Shown here in pieces: positions 39,790 to 51,205 of a DNA stretch of 64,000 bases (position 1 is its first letter; every line of letters starts with the position of its first letter). The notes beneath the pieces were generated by a model. That model was not told the DNA's origin. It did not search any database and saw nothing but the letters and a program-made list of their open reading frames with translations. Position numbers and translations under genes: made by a program. The DNA comes from Lineus longissimus (lineage: Eukaryota; Nemertea; Pilidiophora; Heteronemertea; Lineidae), in contig NC_088317.1 in the NCBI RefSeq assembly GCF_910592395.1, forward strand, positions 12,152,001 to 12,216,000. Direction: 5' to 3'.

Positions 39790-41915
39790 TGTACCGTGAA
39801 GCCCTTAAAAGGTAGGCTTCACGGTGTTCATAGGGTTAACTCAATTCGTTTGAAGTCTACCGAACGTGCCTTATCAGGCTATTCGTCATTGTTCTTAGCC
39901 TTGATTAATATTATTATACAATATAAGCAGTGAGTCCAGGGGTCCGAGTCACGCGGTTCCAAGTCGGAGGATTGCGGTGACAGCAGTAAGTCCTTAAAGG
40001 AATGGCCAGTGATCTTGGCACAGTTAACGTTCCGATCATGGTCACCTGGTACGAGGCGTCCAATCATAGCTTCCCAATGGTCTTCAGCTACCAGGGGGAG
40101 GCACTTGACATTGTTAGGTCTCTCTCTGGACGGCCTCGTACCCTGGACCGGGTTGCTCCTTTAATTAGTATTCGTCTTCCGTAATCCTGGACTCTGAGCT
40201 CGTGACTTGGCGTCTGGGTATTTAAGTACTGGGCACGCCGGCTCTCTCTCTCTCTCTCTCTCTCTTTCCTCTCTGAGACAAGACCACTAATGAATATTCA
40301 TAGGTTGGAGGGTCGAGGCCTATCAATTAGACGAGTGCATGTTTTTAACTCTCAAGTACATATTTGGAGAGGTATTGAAAAAACATTTGTTGTGGCAAGT
40401 CTACAGATATAAAGAAATTATTTGATGAAAAAATTAATTTCGAATTTTGCTAATTGGGTAATAGGGGGCGTGTTCTGAGTTTTTTCTGCCAGTTGGCTGA
40501 AAAGAGTGGAAATATCAAAGTCTGTCTAATTTGTCGATTATCAAAAAATTTTCGTGGTCAATCACCATTTTATTTTTCACCATTTACTTGCCCGACTGTC
40601 CGGAATAACATAATCTAAATTTCAGATTCACAACACCACGCGTTCTTTGATGCGTCGCGGTCAAACATTGACAATTTAACTGCTAAATGGCTTAAAAAAT
40701 CAATTGTGGTCTTGTCTCTATTTACACTACATTTTGGGTCAATATAGTGAAAAATTTGAATGTGCTCAAATCACTCTAATTCATTTAGAATATTGTATTG
40801 CTGATGATTTAAGGTCAAAACAAGCTAAAATAATGAGAAAAAAACTTAATTTGACCCAAATAAGAGTCAACCTAACCCCGGTCTAAGTTCAGTTTCATTT
40901 TTACAAGTCTTGTTGTGTTGCCATTCATTTTGTAATTTCTTTGAAACTACTTAGGCCTTGATTCTGAAAGTTGTGCCCTAAGCAGCAAAGATATTTCTAA
41001 ATCACATCCTAAATTTTCAGCTCCATAGCTTGCTTATTCTGGCCAGGGCAGGTCTTTGAATTTGGTGCTGTTGGCTGCAAAATCATGACTTTTTGTCGAT
41101 TTTGTCCTCTTTCGTCGCTTTGGCACAGTTGTACCACTCTTTGAAATGTCTATCATTTCTCCAAAAATGTCCAGATATGACTTTCCTTTGTTGGAGAGTT
41201 GTGGGATGTCATCTACATTAGTTTGAAAAAAATCTCAAAATGTTAACCCCTGAAATGTACCTTCATTGAGACAAGACCACTAATGAATATTCATAGGTTG
41301 GAGGGTCGAGGCCTATCAATTAGACGAGTGCATGTTTTTAACTCTCAAGTACATATTTGGAGAGGTATTGAAAAAACATTTGTTGTGGCAAGTCTACAGA
41401 TATAAAGAAATTATTTGATGAAAAAATTAATTTCGATTTTGCTAATTGGGTAATAGGGGGCGTGTTCTGAGTTTTTTCTGCCAGTTGGCTGAAAAAGGGT
41501 GGAAATATCAAAGTCTGTCTAATTTGTCGATTATCAAAAAATTTCCGTGGTCAATCACCATTTTATTTTTCACCATTTACTTGCCCGACTGTCCGGAATA
41601 ACATAATCTAAATTTCAGATTCACAACACCACGCGTTCTTTGATGCGTCGCGGTCAAACATTGACAATTTAACTGCTAAAAGGCTTAAAAAATCAATTGT
41701 GGTCTTGTCTCCTCTTGGGCGGCCCAGCTTGCATCCAATAGTGTCTAGCTAAATCAGAAACTCCTAAATCAAGTAAGTACATATAAACTATTATATGATT
41801 ACTCCTGACTTCCGAGTTCATTCTCTGCTAAGTTAGTATGTCTGCAAGTTCAGCATCGGTCTACGGCACCAGGTCTCTTGTGGGACGTTCGTTAACCTCA
41901 GGGACGCTGGGAACA
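39790..41915 (+). mobile_element. Solo LTR of another retrotransposon, itself interrupted
   Basis: Begins TGTACCGTGAAG and ends GGGAACA, with GAAC on both sides (39786-39789, 41916-41919; a 5-bp AGAAC reading is also possible). Removing the MITE composite leaves about 685 bp, no coding sequence, a TATTTAAG box at 40219 and a CT run, which fits an LTR promoter in plus orientation. A 10-bp stem (ccgtgaagcc/ggcttcacgg) lies at its first bases. It splits BEL copy 2 RT shortly after the YVDD codons. Confidence 0.7.
40275..41711 (+). mobile_element. Composite of two direct 444-bp MITEs around 549 bp
   Basis: Copies at 40275-40718 and 41268-41711 are nearly identical, in the same orientation, each with GAGACAAGACCAC inverted ends. 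CTCT flanks the whole block (40271-40274, 41712-41715), while the inner ends show no duplication, so the pair appears to have moved as one unit. The 549-bp middle is non-coding. Confidence 0.8.
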
Positions 41916-41919
41916 GAAC

Positions 41920-43026
41920 ATCGGCTATCAATGGCATCGTCGACATACAAGGCATTCTCCACTGTGTCAGCTGCCTCTGGATATTGATTCTTCAGTTTAC
42001 GACTGTGCTCTCTTATAACCAGGTTGGCTTTAAATGGTGATGATGTGTCTCCGAAGATTGTCCTCTGATACTCTAAAACTTGCTGTTCCCAAACTATCCG
42101 ATAAAATCGCCTGCTATCAGGGTCAAGGCCAATTTGGAGAAACATCTCAGAGACATCTCCCGCAATAGCTACAGGGTATCGCCTAAATCTCAGGAGTACT
42201 TCCACCAGATCATTGAGCAGTTTAGGTCCCGGTAAAATGTTGCTATTCAAGCTTGTCCCATCAAATTTGGCAGCACAGTCGAGGACCATTCGGACTTTCG
42301 TGGTTGCTCTTGAGTCATCTCTCACAGGAAAAACTGGGATGTGGAATCCTTCATCTTTGGCCTCTGCTACAGGTCCTATGGGTAGTAAGTAACCCTTTCT
42401 GACTTGCTGTTCTATGACCTCCTTACACTTGGCATAAAACTTTGGATCTTTCTTCTGTAGGTTCATTTCCATCTTGTCTTGGCGTTTTGACACAGCTCGT
42501 AAGTTGTGTGGCAGCTTAGGTTGACCATATCTCCACGGTGTCACCACTTCATAACGGCCTCCCACCATTTTCATTGAGTTCAAGACTGTTTCCTGGGCTC
42601 GTCTCTCTTCTGGCGTCATGTTGTTCTCCTTTGGACCATGTTCAGCTCTCCCAAGACCAATCGCATCCAACTCCCAAAGTTGTTTCACCATTGTCTTCAC
42701 TTCCGTGATAGGATCATCCATGGTCGCGTGGTAAGTATACTGAGTAGTAGAACTGTCCCATTCTTCTGATTCTTCTTTGCTCACTGGTCCAATACAGGTC
42801 CATCCAAGAGGGGTCAGACGTGCAATAGGTCCGGTTTTCTCTTCGGCCGCAATTTCCCTCAAAGACCGGTGAAAGTAGGCATGTCTGTTTCCTATCAGGA
42901 TACCAATCTTTTTTTCCTTTTGGCTTCACAGGAAAGGGTACACCTGTAAGGTGCTTCCAATTATCTGCTGCTTTATCCCAGTTCACTACTGCTGGCTCTC
43001 CAACTAATACGGGATGGGTCCAAATG
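41920..43026 (-). pseudogene. BEL copy 2 protease-RT segment with a frameshift
   Basis: Aligns with copy 1 from the region after the protease to YVDDAIDSRCS. Near 42905-42915 an A run has 7 bases against 6 in copy 1, shifting the frame between KPKGKK and the following block. The RT YVDD motif is intact. Ends at the solo LTR on the left and at the LINE on the right. Confidence 0.9.
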
Positions 43027-43215
43027 AGTATCTGTAATATGTTTTAATTTATTCGTGTAAAATACATGTACAATATTTGATATAATATGACAAGACATTG
43101 GATTATGAACAAAATAAAACGTACATGCATTACACTGGTAACCATGTAGGTCGAGACCTATTATATGGCACCAGATAATATGGGTTGTGTCGTCGGGGTG
43201 CCGGCGACATGCGCA

Positions 43216-46143
43216 CTAAGTGGGCCGACAGTTTGCACAACGGCAGAAAGTGACGAAAGTGCACATGTCGTCGACATCCAAACGATCCAACCTGTCAAAA
43301 TAATAAACATTAAGGGACGATTTAAAATGCATTTTTTTCAAATTATGTAATTGGACCGGGAGGCTGTTCCACAGCTTCGGTGTCCTCACCCAGTATGAGG
43401 CACCGAACGTCTCCGAGTGGAATCTCGGCTGCGCCAGTCGTAAACCGTCGCCCCTTACAGCCGGGGTTATATAAAAACGTGCATTAAAATCCAGGACATT
43501 ATAATAAGAATCGTGCATAAAAACTAAATCCTTGATTTCCCGACGGTACGACAGGGGCAGCAGAGACAACGCTCGCAGACGCTCCACATATGGCATATCA
43601 GGGCCTAAAATGTGACGAGTCACCCTCCGCTGGACACGCTCTAAAGTTTCAAGATCACGTCGCACATGTGTGTCGAATACCACCGTACCATATTCAAGGC
43701 GACTACGCACAAGTGATTTATACAACATGATATTCAAATTAACGTCTGCAGTACGCCCGCATACACGCCTGATCATACCCCACATTCTACTTGCACTGCT
43801 TGCAATACCATTGACATGAGATGACCATGACAGGTCCGAAGAAAAGACAATACCAAGATCCTTGAATTTATCAACCCGAGACAATGCAAAACCATTGATA
43901 TTGTAAAAGAAGTGTGTCGGATTTAACTTCCTAGTAACACTCATGACCATGCATTTGCTTGGGCTAAATGTCATGCCCCACCGTTTACTCCAAGCGTACA
44001 ATTTATCAAGGTCGGTCTGAAGTAGCAGACAGTCGGTTACAGACTCTATCTCCCTACACATTTTGGAATCATCAGCAAAAAGATCCATGGCAGTACCGTC
44101 ACTAACGACCTCAGCAATATCATTTACGTACAATAAGAATAAAAGAGGGCCTAAAATTGACCCTTGCGGCACACCAGACAGTACATCTAAAAGTGATGAC
44201 TCCGAGCCATTAATCACAACTCTCTGCTTCCTATTTGTAAGATACGACGTTAACCAACTCAGAAGACGTCCACAGATTCCAAAGGAACGAATCTTATGTA
44301 ATAAGAGGCAATGGGGAACGGAATCGAAAGCTTTAGCAAAATCCAAATATATAACATCAGTTTGACCCCCACTATCTAAGACCTGGCCCAGTCTATGCTG
44401 GAACTGAACAAGCTGAGTGGCCGTTGACCGCCTGTTACAGAAGCCATGCTGGCCTTTATAGACTGACGGACTTAAGACTGGATAGATACTGTTATAAATG
44501 CAACGTTCCATTACTTTAGAAACCACAGATAGGAGAGACACGGGTCTATAATTTGAAATCAAATGCTTGTCTCCCTTCTTGTACACTGGCACAACGTTAG
44601 CGATTTTCCAATCGTTTGGTAAAACACCTGTCTGCATTGAAACGTTGAATAAAAATGCGAGTGAAGAACACAGTGTAGAGGCACACTCCCTCAGAACACG
44701 ATTAGAGACCCTGTCAGGCCCACAGGCCTTAGTCTTGTCCAGCCTGTTTAATACCGATTTCACCTCAACTGCTGTAAAGTTAACAGAATCAAGGTTATAA
44801 TTATCATACATGGTAACATCAGGTTTTCTCAAGTCGTTGTGATGAGAAAAATTGGAATAAAAATAACCATTGAAGGCATTTGCCTTGCGCAGAGGAGTCA
44901 CAAAAGACTCATTGCCCAGCTTCGCTGTCTCTGGTACAGAGTTTGATTTGGTTTTTGCGTGATAGAAGTTCCAAAAACGTTTTGGGTTTCTACGCACTTC
45001 TGATCCAAGATTGTTTACATTCGCTTTGTATTTGTCACGGGTCAAATTTCTGAGTTCATTGCGCAGGCGCCGGTATTTCCTCCAACTAGAGTCACTGTTC
45101 CTGTTTTTTGCGCAGCGGCGGGCAGCATTCACTTTTGTTGACATGCGTCTCACTTCGCGGTCAATCCATGGCGGATAGCTTTTGTCACGAATAGTTTTCC
45201 GCGGAATAAAGCGGTCTAATCCAGTGTTATACACACCTAGCCACTCTGACCACAAATTGTCAATGCCGTCCTGGCCATTTTGCAAACAGAAATCAGAGTT
45301 GGGACCAAGCTCGTCACAAAGGAATGACCTTAGACCTGTGTAGTCCGCACGCGTAAAGTCATAAACAACGCGCGAAATTCCAACACGACGGGGCATTCTA
45401 GTACGGAAATTCGACACTACGGGAAAATGATCAGAATCGTACATTCCTGGCCATGTTTCCGTGTCACTGAATCGCTCTGGTTGATTTGTCAGGATTAAGT
45501 CGAGTATGTTTCCATGCTTATGAGTAGGGTTGAGGACGAGCTGTGTTAACGAGAATTCGTTCACGATACTACAAAACTCCCCAGACACATGAGAGCCATT
45601 GACACTAGACACAGTGTCCCAATTGATGCTCGGAATGTTTAGGTCGCCTGAGAGACAAATATTGCTGAATTCTCCCTCACAACTTTTGAGAACGTCCCTG
45701 AGGTCCCCTAGGAACGCCATCTGCTCATCGACATTATCCGGTGGATTATAGCACACAATAAGAGCAAAAGGCTCGTCAGAATCTGGTTTGACCTCGCACA
45801 CAAGAATCTCGGAGTTTTCTTTTTCCAGGTCAGTTCTACGGTACGACGGCATGTCCGATCTACATGCCATTAGAACGCCGCCACCACGTTCTTGTTCCTG
45901 CGAGTTGCGGTCCCTTCGATGGATGGTGTACGAAGGCGGCAGTATTTCACCGTCTGCTACCTCTGCGTTTAACCAAGTCTCCGAAACACACACGAAATCA
46001 AACTGATTACAAAGCACCAACTGCTGGAATTGCGCCAGCTTATTTTTCGACCGATTTACAGTTTTTAGACTACGAGCGTTCAGCAACATAAATGAGTGGC
46101 CATCCCTGACTGCATGTTCTCCAGCGGAGTTGTCTCGACACAT
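43216..46143 (-). CDS. LINE ORF2: AP endonuclease and reverse transcriptase
   Basis: 975 codons. The APE-type endonuclease is at about 15-240 (MLLNARSL, SETWLN, GDLNIPSINW, DSDHFPV), which nicks the target. The reverse transcriptase is at about 470-740: YRPVSLLSV, LDFAKAFDSV (first Asp), GVPQGSILGPLLFLLYVND and FADD (catalytic pair), then the thumb. The C-terminal region (to 975) has Cys residues (MCTFVTFCRCANC) and the usual LWNSLP word near 940. The length and all motifs agree with a functional protein of the CR1/Jockey group. It begins 9 bp after ORF1 stops. Confidence 0.92.
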   Translation of the reverse strand: MCRDNSAGEHAVRDGHSFMLLNARSLKTVNRSKNKLAQFQQLVLCNQFDFVCVSETWLNAEVADGEILPPSYTIHRRDRNSQEQERGGGVLMACRSDMPSYRRTDLEKENSEILVCEVKPDSDEPFALIVCYNPPDNVDEQMAFLGDLRDVLKSCEGEFSNICLSGDLNIPSINWDTVSSVNGSHVSGEFCSIVNEFSLTQLVLNPTHKHGNILDLILTNQPERFSDTETWPGMYDSDHFPVVSNFRTRMPRRVGISRVVYDFTRADYTGLRSFLCDELGPNSDFCLQNGQDGIDNLWSEWLGVYNTGLDRFIPRKTIRDKSYPPWIDREVRRMSTKVNAARRCAKNRNSDSSWRKYRRLRNELRNLTRDKYKANVNNLGSEVRRNPKRFWNFYHAKTKSNSVPETAKLGNESFVTPLRKANAFNGYFYSNFSHHNDLRKPDVTMYDNYNLDSVNFTAVEVKSVLNRLDKTKACGPDRVSNRVLRECASTLCSSLAFLFNVSMQTGVLPNDWKIANVVPVYKKGDKHLISNYRPVSLLSVVSKVMERCIYNSIYPVLSPSVYKGQHGFCNRRSTATQLVQFQHRLGQVLDSGGQTDVIYLDFAKAFDSVPHCLLLHKIRSFGICGRLLSWLTSYLTNRKQRVVINGSESSLLDVLSGVPQGSILGPLLFLLYVNDIAEVVSDGTAMDLFADDSKMCREIESVTDCLLLQTDLDKLYAWSKRWGMTFSPSKCMVMSVTRKLNPTHFFYNINGFALSRVDKFKDLGIVFSSDLSWSSHVNGIASSASRMWGMIRRVCGRTADVNLNIMLYKSLVRSRLEYGTVVFDTHVRRDLETLERVQRRVTRHILGPDMPYVERLRALSLLPLSYRREIKDLVFMHDSYYNVLDFNARFYITPAVRGDGLRLAQPRFHSETFGASYWVRTPKLWNSLPVQLHNLKKMHFKSSLNVYYFDRLDRLDVDDMCTFVTFCRCANCRPT

Positions 46144-46152
46144 TGCGTCATC

Positions 46153-47220
46153 CTAGCGGTTTGCATTCGCTCCACGGTTATATCCTTCCTGGCGGTTGTT
46201 CGTGTTTCGTGTTACTGTTTGGTTACCCTGAGGTCGATTTCGGCTATTCATTTTATCGTTTCGATTATTCTCGTTGGGGACATATTTCTGTTGCTTGGCG
46301 ACCACTCGCGAGCCTTTGACCTCAAGCACGTCGCCAGCGCCTGGGAGATTTTTCACAATTGTCCGTATATTATTCTCGGCGATTCTCTGTGACAGAGGCT
46401 TATCGTTCGAAATATACACATTACTGTACTGACGACACTCCTTAAGCGATTGTTTAGCGTCCATTATCAGAGATTTGTCCTCATACGACCGGCACGTGGC
46501 AATAATCAGGCCTGGGCGGTCATTGTATGAGCGTTTGCGTTCGACTTTTTGAAAAGACAAGTCCTTCAGCTTTAGCCCTTCCCGCAAAAGGGCTTGTGTC
46601 TTGTTTGCGACATTTTCATTCTTTCCCTCCTGTAGATTTCGAATCACAATATTCAAAAACTCCGCGGAGTCATCCGACTTTCTTCTAAGAGCAGCCACCT
46701 GAGCTTTCACTTCTGCCACTTCCACTTTTACTTTCTCACTAACGATGTCGTTCACCTTGCGTAACACAGATTCCTCAATTGTCCGCTCAAGCGTATTAAT
46801 CTGGTCCGTAAGCTTTCTCTCTATATCATTGACGTTGCCCGTAAGGTTAAGTATAGCATTCATAATGTCCTTGTTACTGAACGTTTTCTGACCTGGGTTT
46901 TTCGGCGTCTTTGTCGCAGCCGTTGCACGAATCGGTGAAGACCCCCCGGCGGCGTTAATACAGGAGGGCACTGGTGATGAAACATCATCTGAAGAACCGG
47001 TAACGTCAGAACAGCCTACAGCTCCACAAACACTCACATCGGCAAGGACCGTCATATCACTTTCACCTGACACCTTTCGCCATTTTAGAAGCGACCCTAT
47101 GTCTGTTTCACACAGGGTCTTAGACCGACCACGCTTATTTGCGCGTACGGGTGCATGCTTTGTCGTGCTTTGTGTTTGGTCTTTGATCAACGCCATCTTG
47201 TTATATTCCCAACTCACCAA
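46153..47220 (-). CDS. LINE ORF1 nucleic-acid-binding protein
   Basis: 355 codons (a second in-frame Met lies 8 codons in). Order: basic N-terminus (RANKRGRSK), low-complexity Ser/Thr/Ala, a coiled coil at about 115-190 (LTDQINTLERTIEESVLRKVND), an RRM-like stretch at about 190-300 (FLNIVIRNLQEG, PGLIIATCRSYEDKSLIM), and a basic Asn/Arg-rich tail (NNRNDKMNSRNRPQGNQ). This is the usual ORF1 design: trimeric RNA-binding chaperone for the element's RNA. Confidence 0.85.
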   Translation of the reverse strand: MVSWEYNKMALIKDQTQSTTKHAPVRANKRGRSKTLCETDIGSLLKWRKVSGESDMTVLADVSVCGAVGCSDVTGSSDDVSSPVPSCINAAGGSSPIRATAATKTPKNPGQKTFSNKDIMNAILNLTGNVNDIERKLTDQINTLERTIEESVLRKVNDIVSEKVKVEVAEVKAQVAALRRKSDDSAEFLNIVIRNLQEGKNENVANKTQALLREGLKLKDLSFQKVERKRSYNDRPGLIIATCRSYEDKSLIMDAKQSLKECRQYSNVYISNDKPLSQRIAENNIRTIVKNLPGAGDVLEVKGSRVVAKQQKYVPNENNRNDKMNSRNRPQGNQTVTRNTNNRQEGYNRGANANR

Positions 47221-47415
47221 CGACAGTGATTAAGTCCGCCTTTTTCACAGAATAACAACACGTTAACCGACTGAAGCCAAGATATTCCAAACGTGCTGTT
47301 CCTTAGTTGATTTATGAGACCCCTGAAAGACTAGTTTGTGCACGTAAAATCGTTGTAAAGTTCGAAAATTCAGGAGCTCCAAAAACTTTCAACTGTTGTT
47401 GTTGTTGTTCTGATG

Positions 47416-50024
47416 TTTGATATTTGGAAGTTTTCTTCTTGCTCCACACCCTGGATGGTCAACCCTTCAACTCTCATGGTATGGTACTCTTCGACCTTGG
47501 CTCCAAATGCAATGGATACTTTCTTGGCTGTTTCCAATACAGGGAGCTTCAACTGGTGCGCTATATTCTCAAGGAGGTAACTTTCAGAGAAACCATCGTC
47601 TAGCATTGCATTGGTATGTATAATGCGATCCTTGTACTTCAGCATGACAGGCACCGTTCTTAGAGAGATATTGCCGCCCATGCTGGCAAACTGAGAACCT
47701 TGGTTGTCTTTGCTATCCTGTTTTGGAGCTTTATCTTCATGCTTCTTGGGTTTCTTGGCGGTAAACGAGCTCTTTGCTGGTGTTGACATGGGCGCCTTGC
47801 CTCCCTTGCTGGCATTCTGGAAGTCGCGCTGTAGAAGTCTATGATTAGGCTTTCTCTCGCCATCTTTTGAAGTCCCCTTGATGCAGTCCACAGCCATGTG
47901 TCCGTGGGCAAGGCAAACCTTGCATAAGCCGCGTTGCTTTACTGTCCTCCAACGGTTACTCAGCGATAGCACTTTAAACTTCGGACAGGATTCGACGTCA
48001 TGACTCTCGCTGCAAACTGGACATAGACTTTCTACAACAGCAAATGTTCTGTTCTTCTTCCAAGGTTTCACTTCGTTGTCTGTCCTTTCCCAAGTTTTCT
48101 TCTGTTGTTCCACTCCAACAACTGCTTCCTTGACTCTCGTTTTCATATCAACCAATTCCTCAAGCCATGTCTGGATATTAAAGAGACTGTCTTCTTTTTT
48201 GCCTTGATGTTGCCATTGTGCGAACAGGAAAAGTTCTGTTTCTGGTATTTTACTTTTCACGATTGTAAACATAATCCCATCGCCTAGTTCTCCCTGCCTC
48301 CCAGCTGTTTCCATGAAAGATATTGCTGTGTTGATGCTATTCAGTAACTCCTTTAACTTCTTGACTTTTTCTTTTTCATCGTCCTTGATAACTGGGAACT
48401 TGAACAGTTTTTCTAAGAGACGGGATCCTTCTCTTTTATCTCCTCCATATTCCCGTTCCAATCTCTTTAGTGCCTCTTTATACTGTGCTGAAGTGTAGGC
48501 TTGTAAGTCATTTATCAAGGTTTTCGGTTTCCCCGTCAATACACTTCTTAGTCGCAGCATCTTTTCTTCGTCTGCCATTGTGGTACGGTCGATTGCTGTA
48601 TTAAAGGCGGCTCTCCATGCCCGGTATTCAGTCATATCTCCTCCAAATTTATCCAGCTGTATTTTCGGTAAGCCTTGTGGTCTATTATACTGCTGAGGGG
48701 GTCTGTGATTGTAAGGCTGTTCTACCATGGTATACTGGCTCCAAGGTCCACCATCTGCAGCTGTTGTAGAAACCGGTTCCACTCGATATGTACTTCCTGA
48801 AGCATTTCTCCAGTGGGTCTCCCCGACATATTGCGATGGCGGATCATCACATCTTCTCCTAGTGTAGGGTCTCTGATCAGAGTCTTGACCGGTTGGAGTT
48901 ATCTGTCGTATCTGTCTGGGTTCATCATGGCTGATATCTTCTTCTGTGTGTCCGCGAGACATCTGGAAGGCTGGCATCAGCGGTTCATCCCATCTAATTG
49001 CAGTGAAGGGTCTCTGATCGTGGCTTGCTGGAGTTATCAGTTTGGCCTGGTGATGATTATCTTGGATCCTATCTTCATCGACTGGTCGATGAGACATCTG
49101 GCTCCATCTGTTGTAGTCGTCATCACTTGTACCCTGTTGTCTCAGTTGAAGATTATCATCCTTCACCCTTAGAGTATCCCTTTCTCCCTGGTGATGATTA
49201 TCTTTGATCCTATATTCATCTGCTGGTCTGCGAGACATCTGGCACCATCTGTTGTAGTCATCATCACTTGTACTCTGTTGTCTCAGTTGAAGATTATCAT
49301 CCTTCCCATAACTTAAAGTATCCCTTTCTCTCGAGATATTCATATCCGGTTCCTTAGCATTCACCATCTGGTGTCCTAAGAGCTCCTGATATTCTTTAAA
49401 TGGGGTCTTCATTACACTGGGACGTGGTAACTTTGATGACTTCTTGCTCCGATGACTGCTACTTCCCATCACAGACGTCTCCTTCAGCTGCCTCAGCCTA
49501 TTTATTTCATCGTCTATCTTCTCCTCATACTTGAGAATCTCATCGTTCATCTTTTCTCGTAGATTGTTTTGCCTACCAAATTCTTCAATGGCTTCAATGA
49601 CCCTCGCCATCTTTTTCCTAACATCCTCTTCTAATGCCGCCAACTCGTCTTCCGATCTCTCCTGTCCTATGGCTGAACTCAGTTTTGACAGCGCTCGCCC
49701 TACTGCAGATTTCAGGCCATTTATCCGGCCCCTTGTAACTGTAAAAACTCCAAGCACCTGATTATCCTTATCACCCTTTTGGTTAACTGTGACCTCATCT
49801 TCAGGAATTTTCCAAAGGAAACTAGGCATTAGAGACAAATCCTCCACTTCAAAATCAGTATTATGGCTTATGACATTTTCGACAGTCAATCTGGACGGTT
49901 CTGACCTTTTCTCCACAGTATCTTCCTTCCTTGGCTGCGCCGACTCTTGTTCCTCACCCCTTGGTGTCTCGCCAACGACAGGCCCGATGGCTCCTGGCTG
50001 GGTTTCTTCTTCTTGATCGCACAT
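47416..50024 (-). pseudogene. BEL copy 2 Gag and start of protease
   Basis: Same start (MCDQEEETQPG) and domain order as copy 1 Gag: charged coiled-coil N-terminus, DUF1759-type region, two Cys/His knuckles, aspartic protease motif. The protease reads DDGFSESYL against DDGSSESYL in copy 1, altering the residue after DDG. The frame runs about 17 codons into the LINE before a stop. Confidence 0.92.
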
Positions 50025-50210
50025 GGCGGGTCACGTGATCTCCTACTCTCGTGCGTGCCAGCGGCACGGCAATACAATGGCAGGCGTGGCTCGGGACGAT
50101 TATTATCTTGCGTTTTTGGGGCGCTATTTTAGGGGTTTCTAAATGTTCTTTCTTAATTTCTTTTTCTCCATAGATCGTTGATGTTCATAACTTCGCTCTG
50201 CTACCACTTT

Positions 50211-50528
50211 TGTTGTTAAGAAAGGACGGGAAAGTTCATAAATCGAGTTAGATTTCGTCTTTAATATTTTGAGGTCTTCAAAATCGTCGCGCCGTCGTCC
50301 CGAGCCAGGACCGCAGCAAATTCACAAAATCATCTCAACAGAAATTAACAATTCTTAGCAACTCAAAATTCCCCTAAAAACATGTACAAGTAGTTAGGTA
50401 TTTTTACCAATAAAATTAAACCCTCAAACAGAAGTTGACACCGTAATAATACCCAGACACCGTATGGTGCTGCCACCTGGTTATAAGATAATGACCTAAA
50501 CGTCTTGTCTTCACCCTGCTTCTCAACA
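50211..50528 (-). repeat. 5' LTR of BEL copy 2
   Basis: Full 318 bp, tgttgttaag to tctcaaca in plus orientation, then GCGAG. Confidence 0.93.
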
Positions 50529-50533
50529 GCGAG

Positions 50534-50867
50534 GCATGCTGGGTCTGTGACCAGGTCAGGGTTGATCATGATTGTTCTGATCCCGCACGATAACCAGCAT
50601 CTCTTGCAGAAGGTCAACCATCCGATGTGTCTTGTGTGTTCCTTCTGCGAACGTCATCTGCATCATCACTCATGTCACTTGACATTATAACTAGGCTATC
50701 ACTATGCTAAACAACTGCTAGTGCTAATCACGAAAATACTAGTAAGATATTACCGCCAACTGCGCTTAAAACACAAACAATATTAAAGCTTTTTTTTCTT
50801 CTTCGCTAAACCAGAGCAAAACTTCCTCCATCTTAGCTGCATTTCCACAAATGTGAACGAGCCGTCT
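50534..50867. other. Segment between the inverted repeat arms, right of BEL copy 2
   Basis: Continues the host or transposon sequence interrupted at 36216. Short open stretches exist on the minus strand (for example MEEVLLWFSEEEKK near 50830) but no domain is recognised. Confidence 0.4.
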
Positions 50868-51085
50868 CGAGCGCCACCCAACGTCTGTTTTTATATACGA
50901 CCGCGTTCTTTGACGTCCTCTTTCACAAAAACATGTGAGGCAAGTTTGCGCGAGCGCCACCCAACGTCTATATGTGATACGACCGCTAACAAAAACATAC
51001 GACCGCGCACCGAAAAACATGTAAAGCGCCACCCAACGTCTATTCGAGGTACGACCGGTTTTTTGCGGTTTTCACGGCCCATACA
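50868..51085 (-). repeat. Right arm of the inverted repeat around the BEL copy 2 site
   Basis: Reverse complement of 35780-35995, with three agacgttgggtggcgct words; the arms differ by small insertions. Confidence 0.6.
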
Positions 51086-51205
51086 CAGTGCCAGTGTCAG
51101 AGTCGACAGTGAGACAGTCAGACAATGCACGACACGAGACAGTGCCGAGTGCGAGCTGCCAAGAACCGACCTCGCTGGCACAACAACAGAGCCACCTGTA
51201 ATGGA

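Larger units (their letters stand above)
43027..47412 (-). mobile_element. Non-LTR retrotransposon (APE-type, CR1/Jockey group), near full length
   Basis: Two long intact frames (ORF1 then ORF2, minus strand), a 3' UTR at 43027-43215 ending aaacatattacagatactc without a microsatellite tail, and a 5' end with a short (caa)n run. It is inserted in BEL copy 2 gag-protease; only ATG is shared at both junctions, so the target duplication is about 3 bp or unclear. Both frames open suggests a young copy. Confidence 0.88.
36217..50528 (-). mobile_element. BEL/Pao LTR retrotransposon, copy 2, broken by nested insertions
   Basis: Same family as 5002-13106, on the minus strand. GCGAG at 36212-36216 and 50529-50533 is its 5-bp target duplication. 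Damage: a LINE at 43027-47412, an LTR-type insert at 39790-41915, a one-base gain in an A run near 42910, an in-frame loss of 201 bp in integrase, and about 116 bp lost from the 3' LTR. Even so it keeps the 4 bases missing from copy 1 at the pol junction. Confidence 0.95.
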
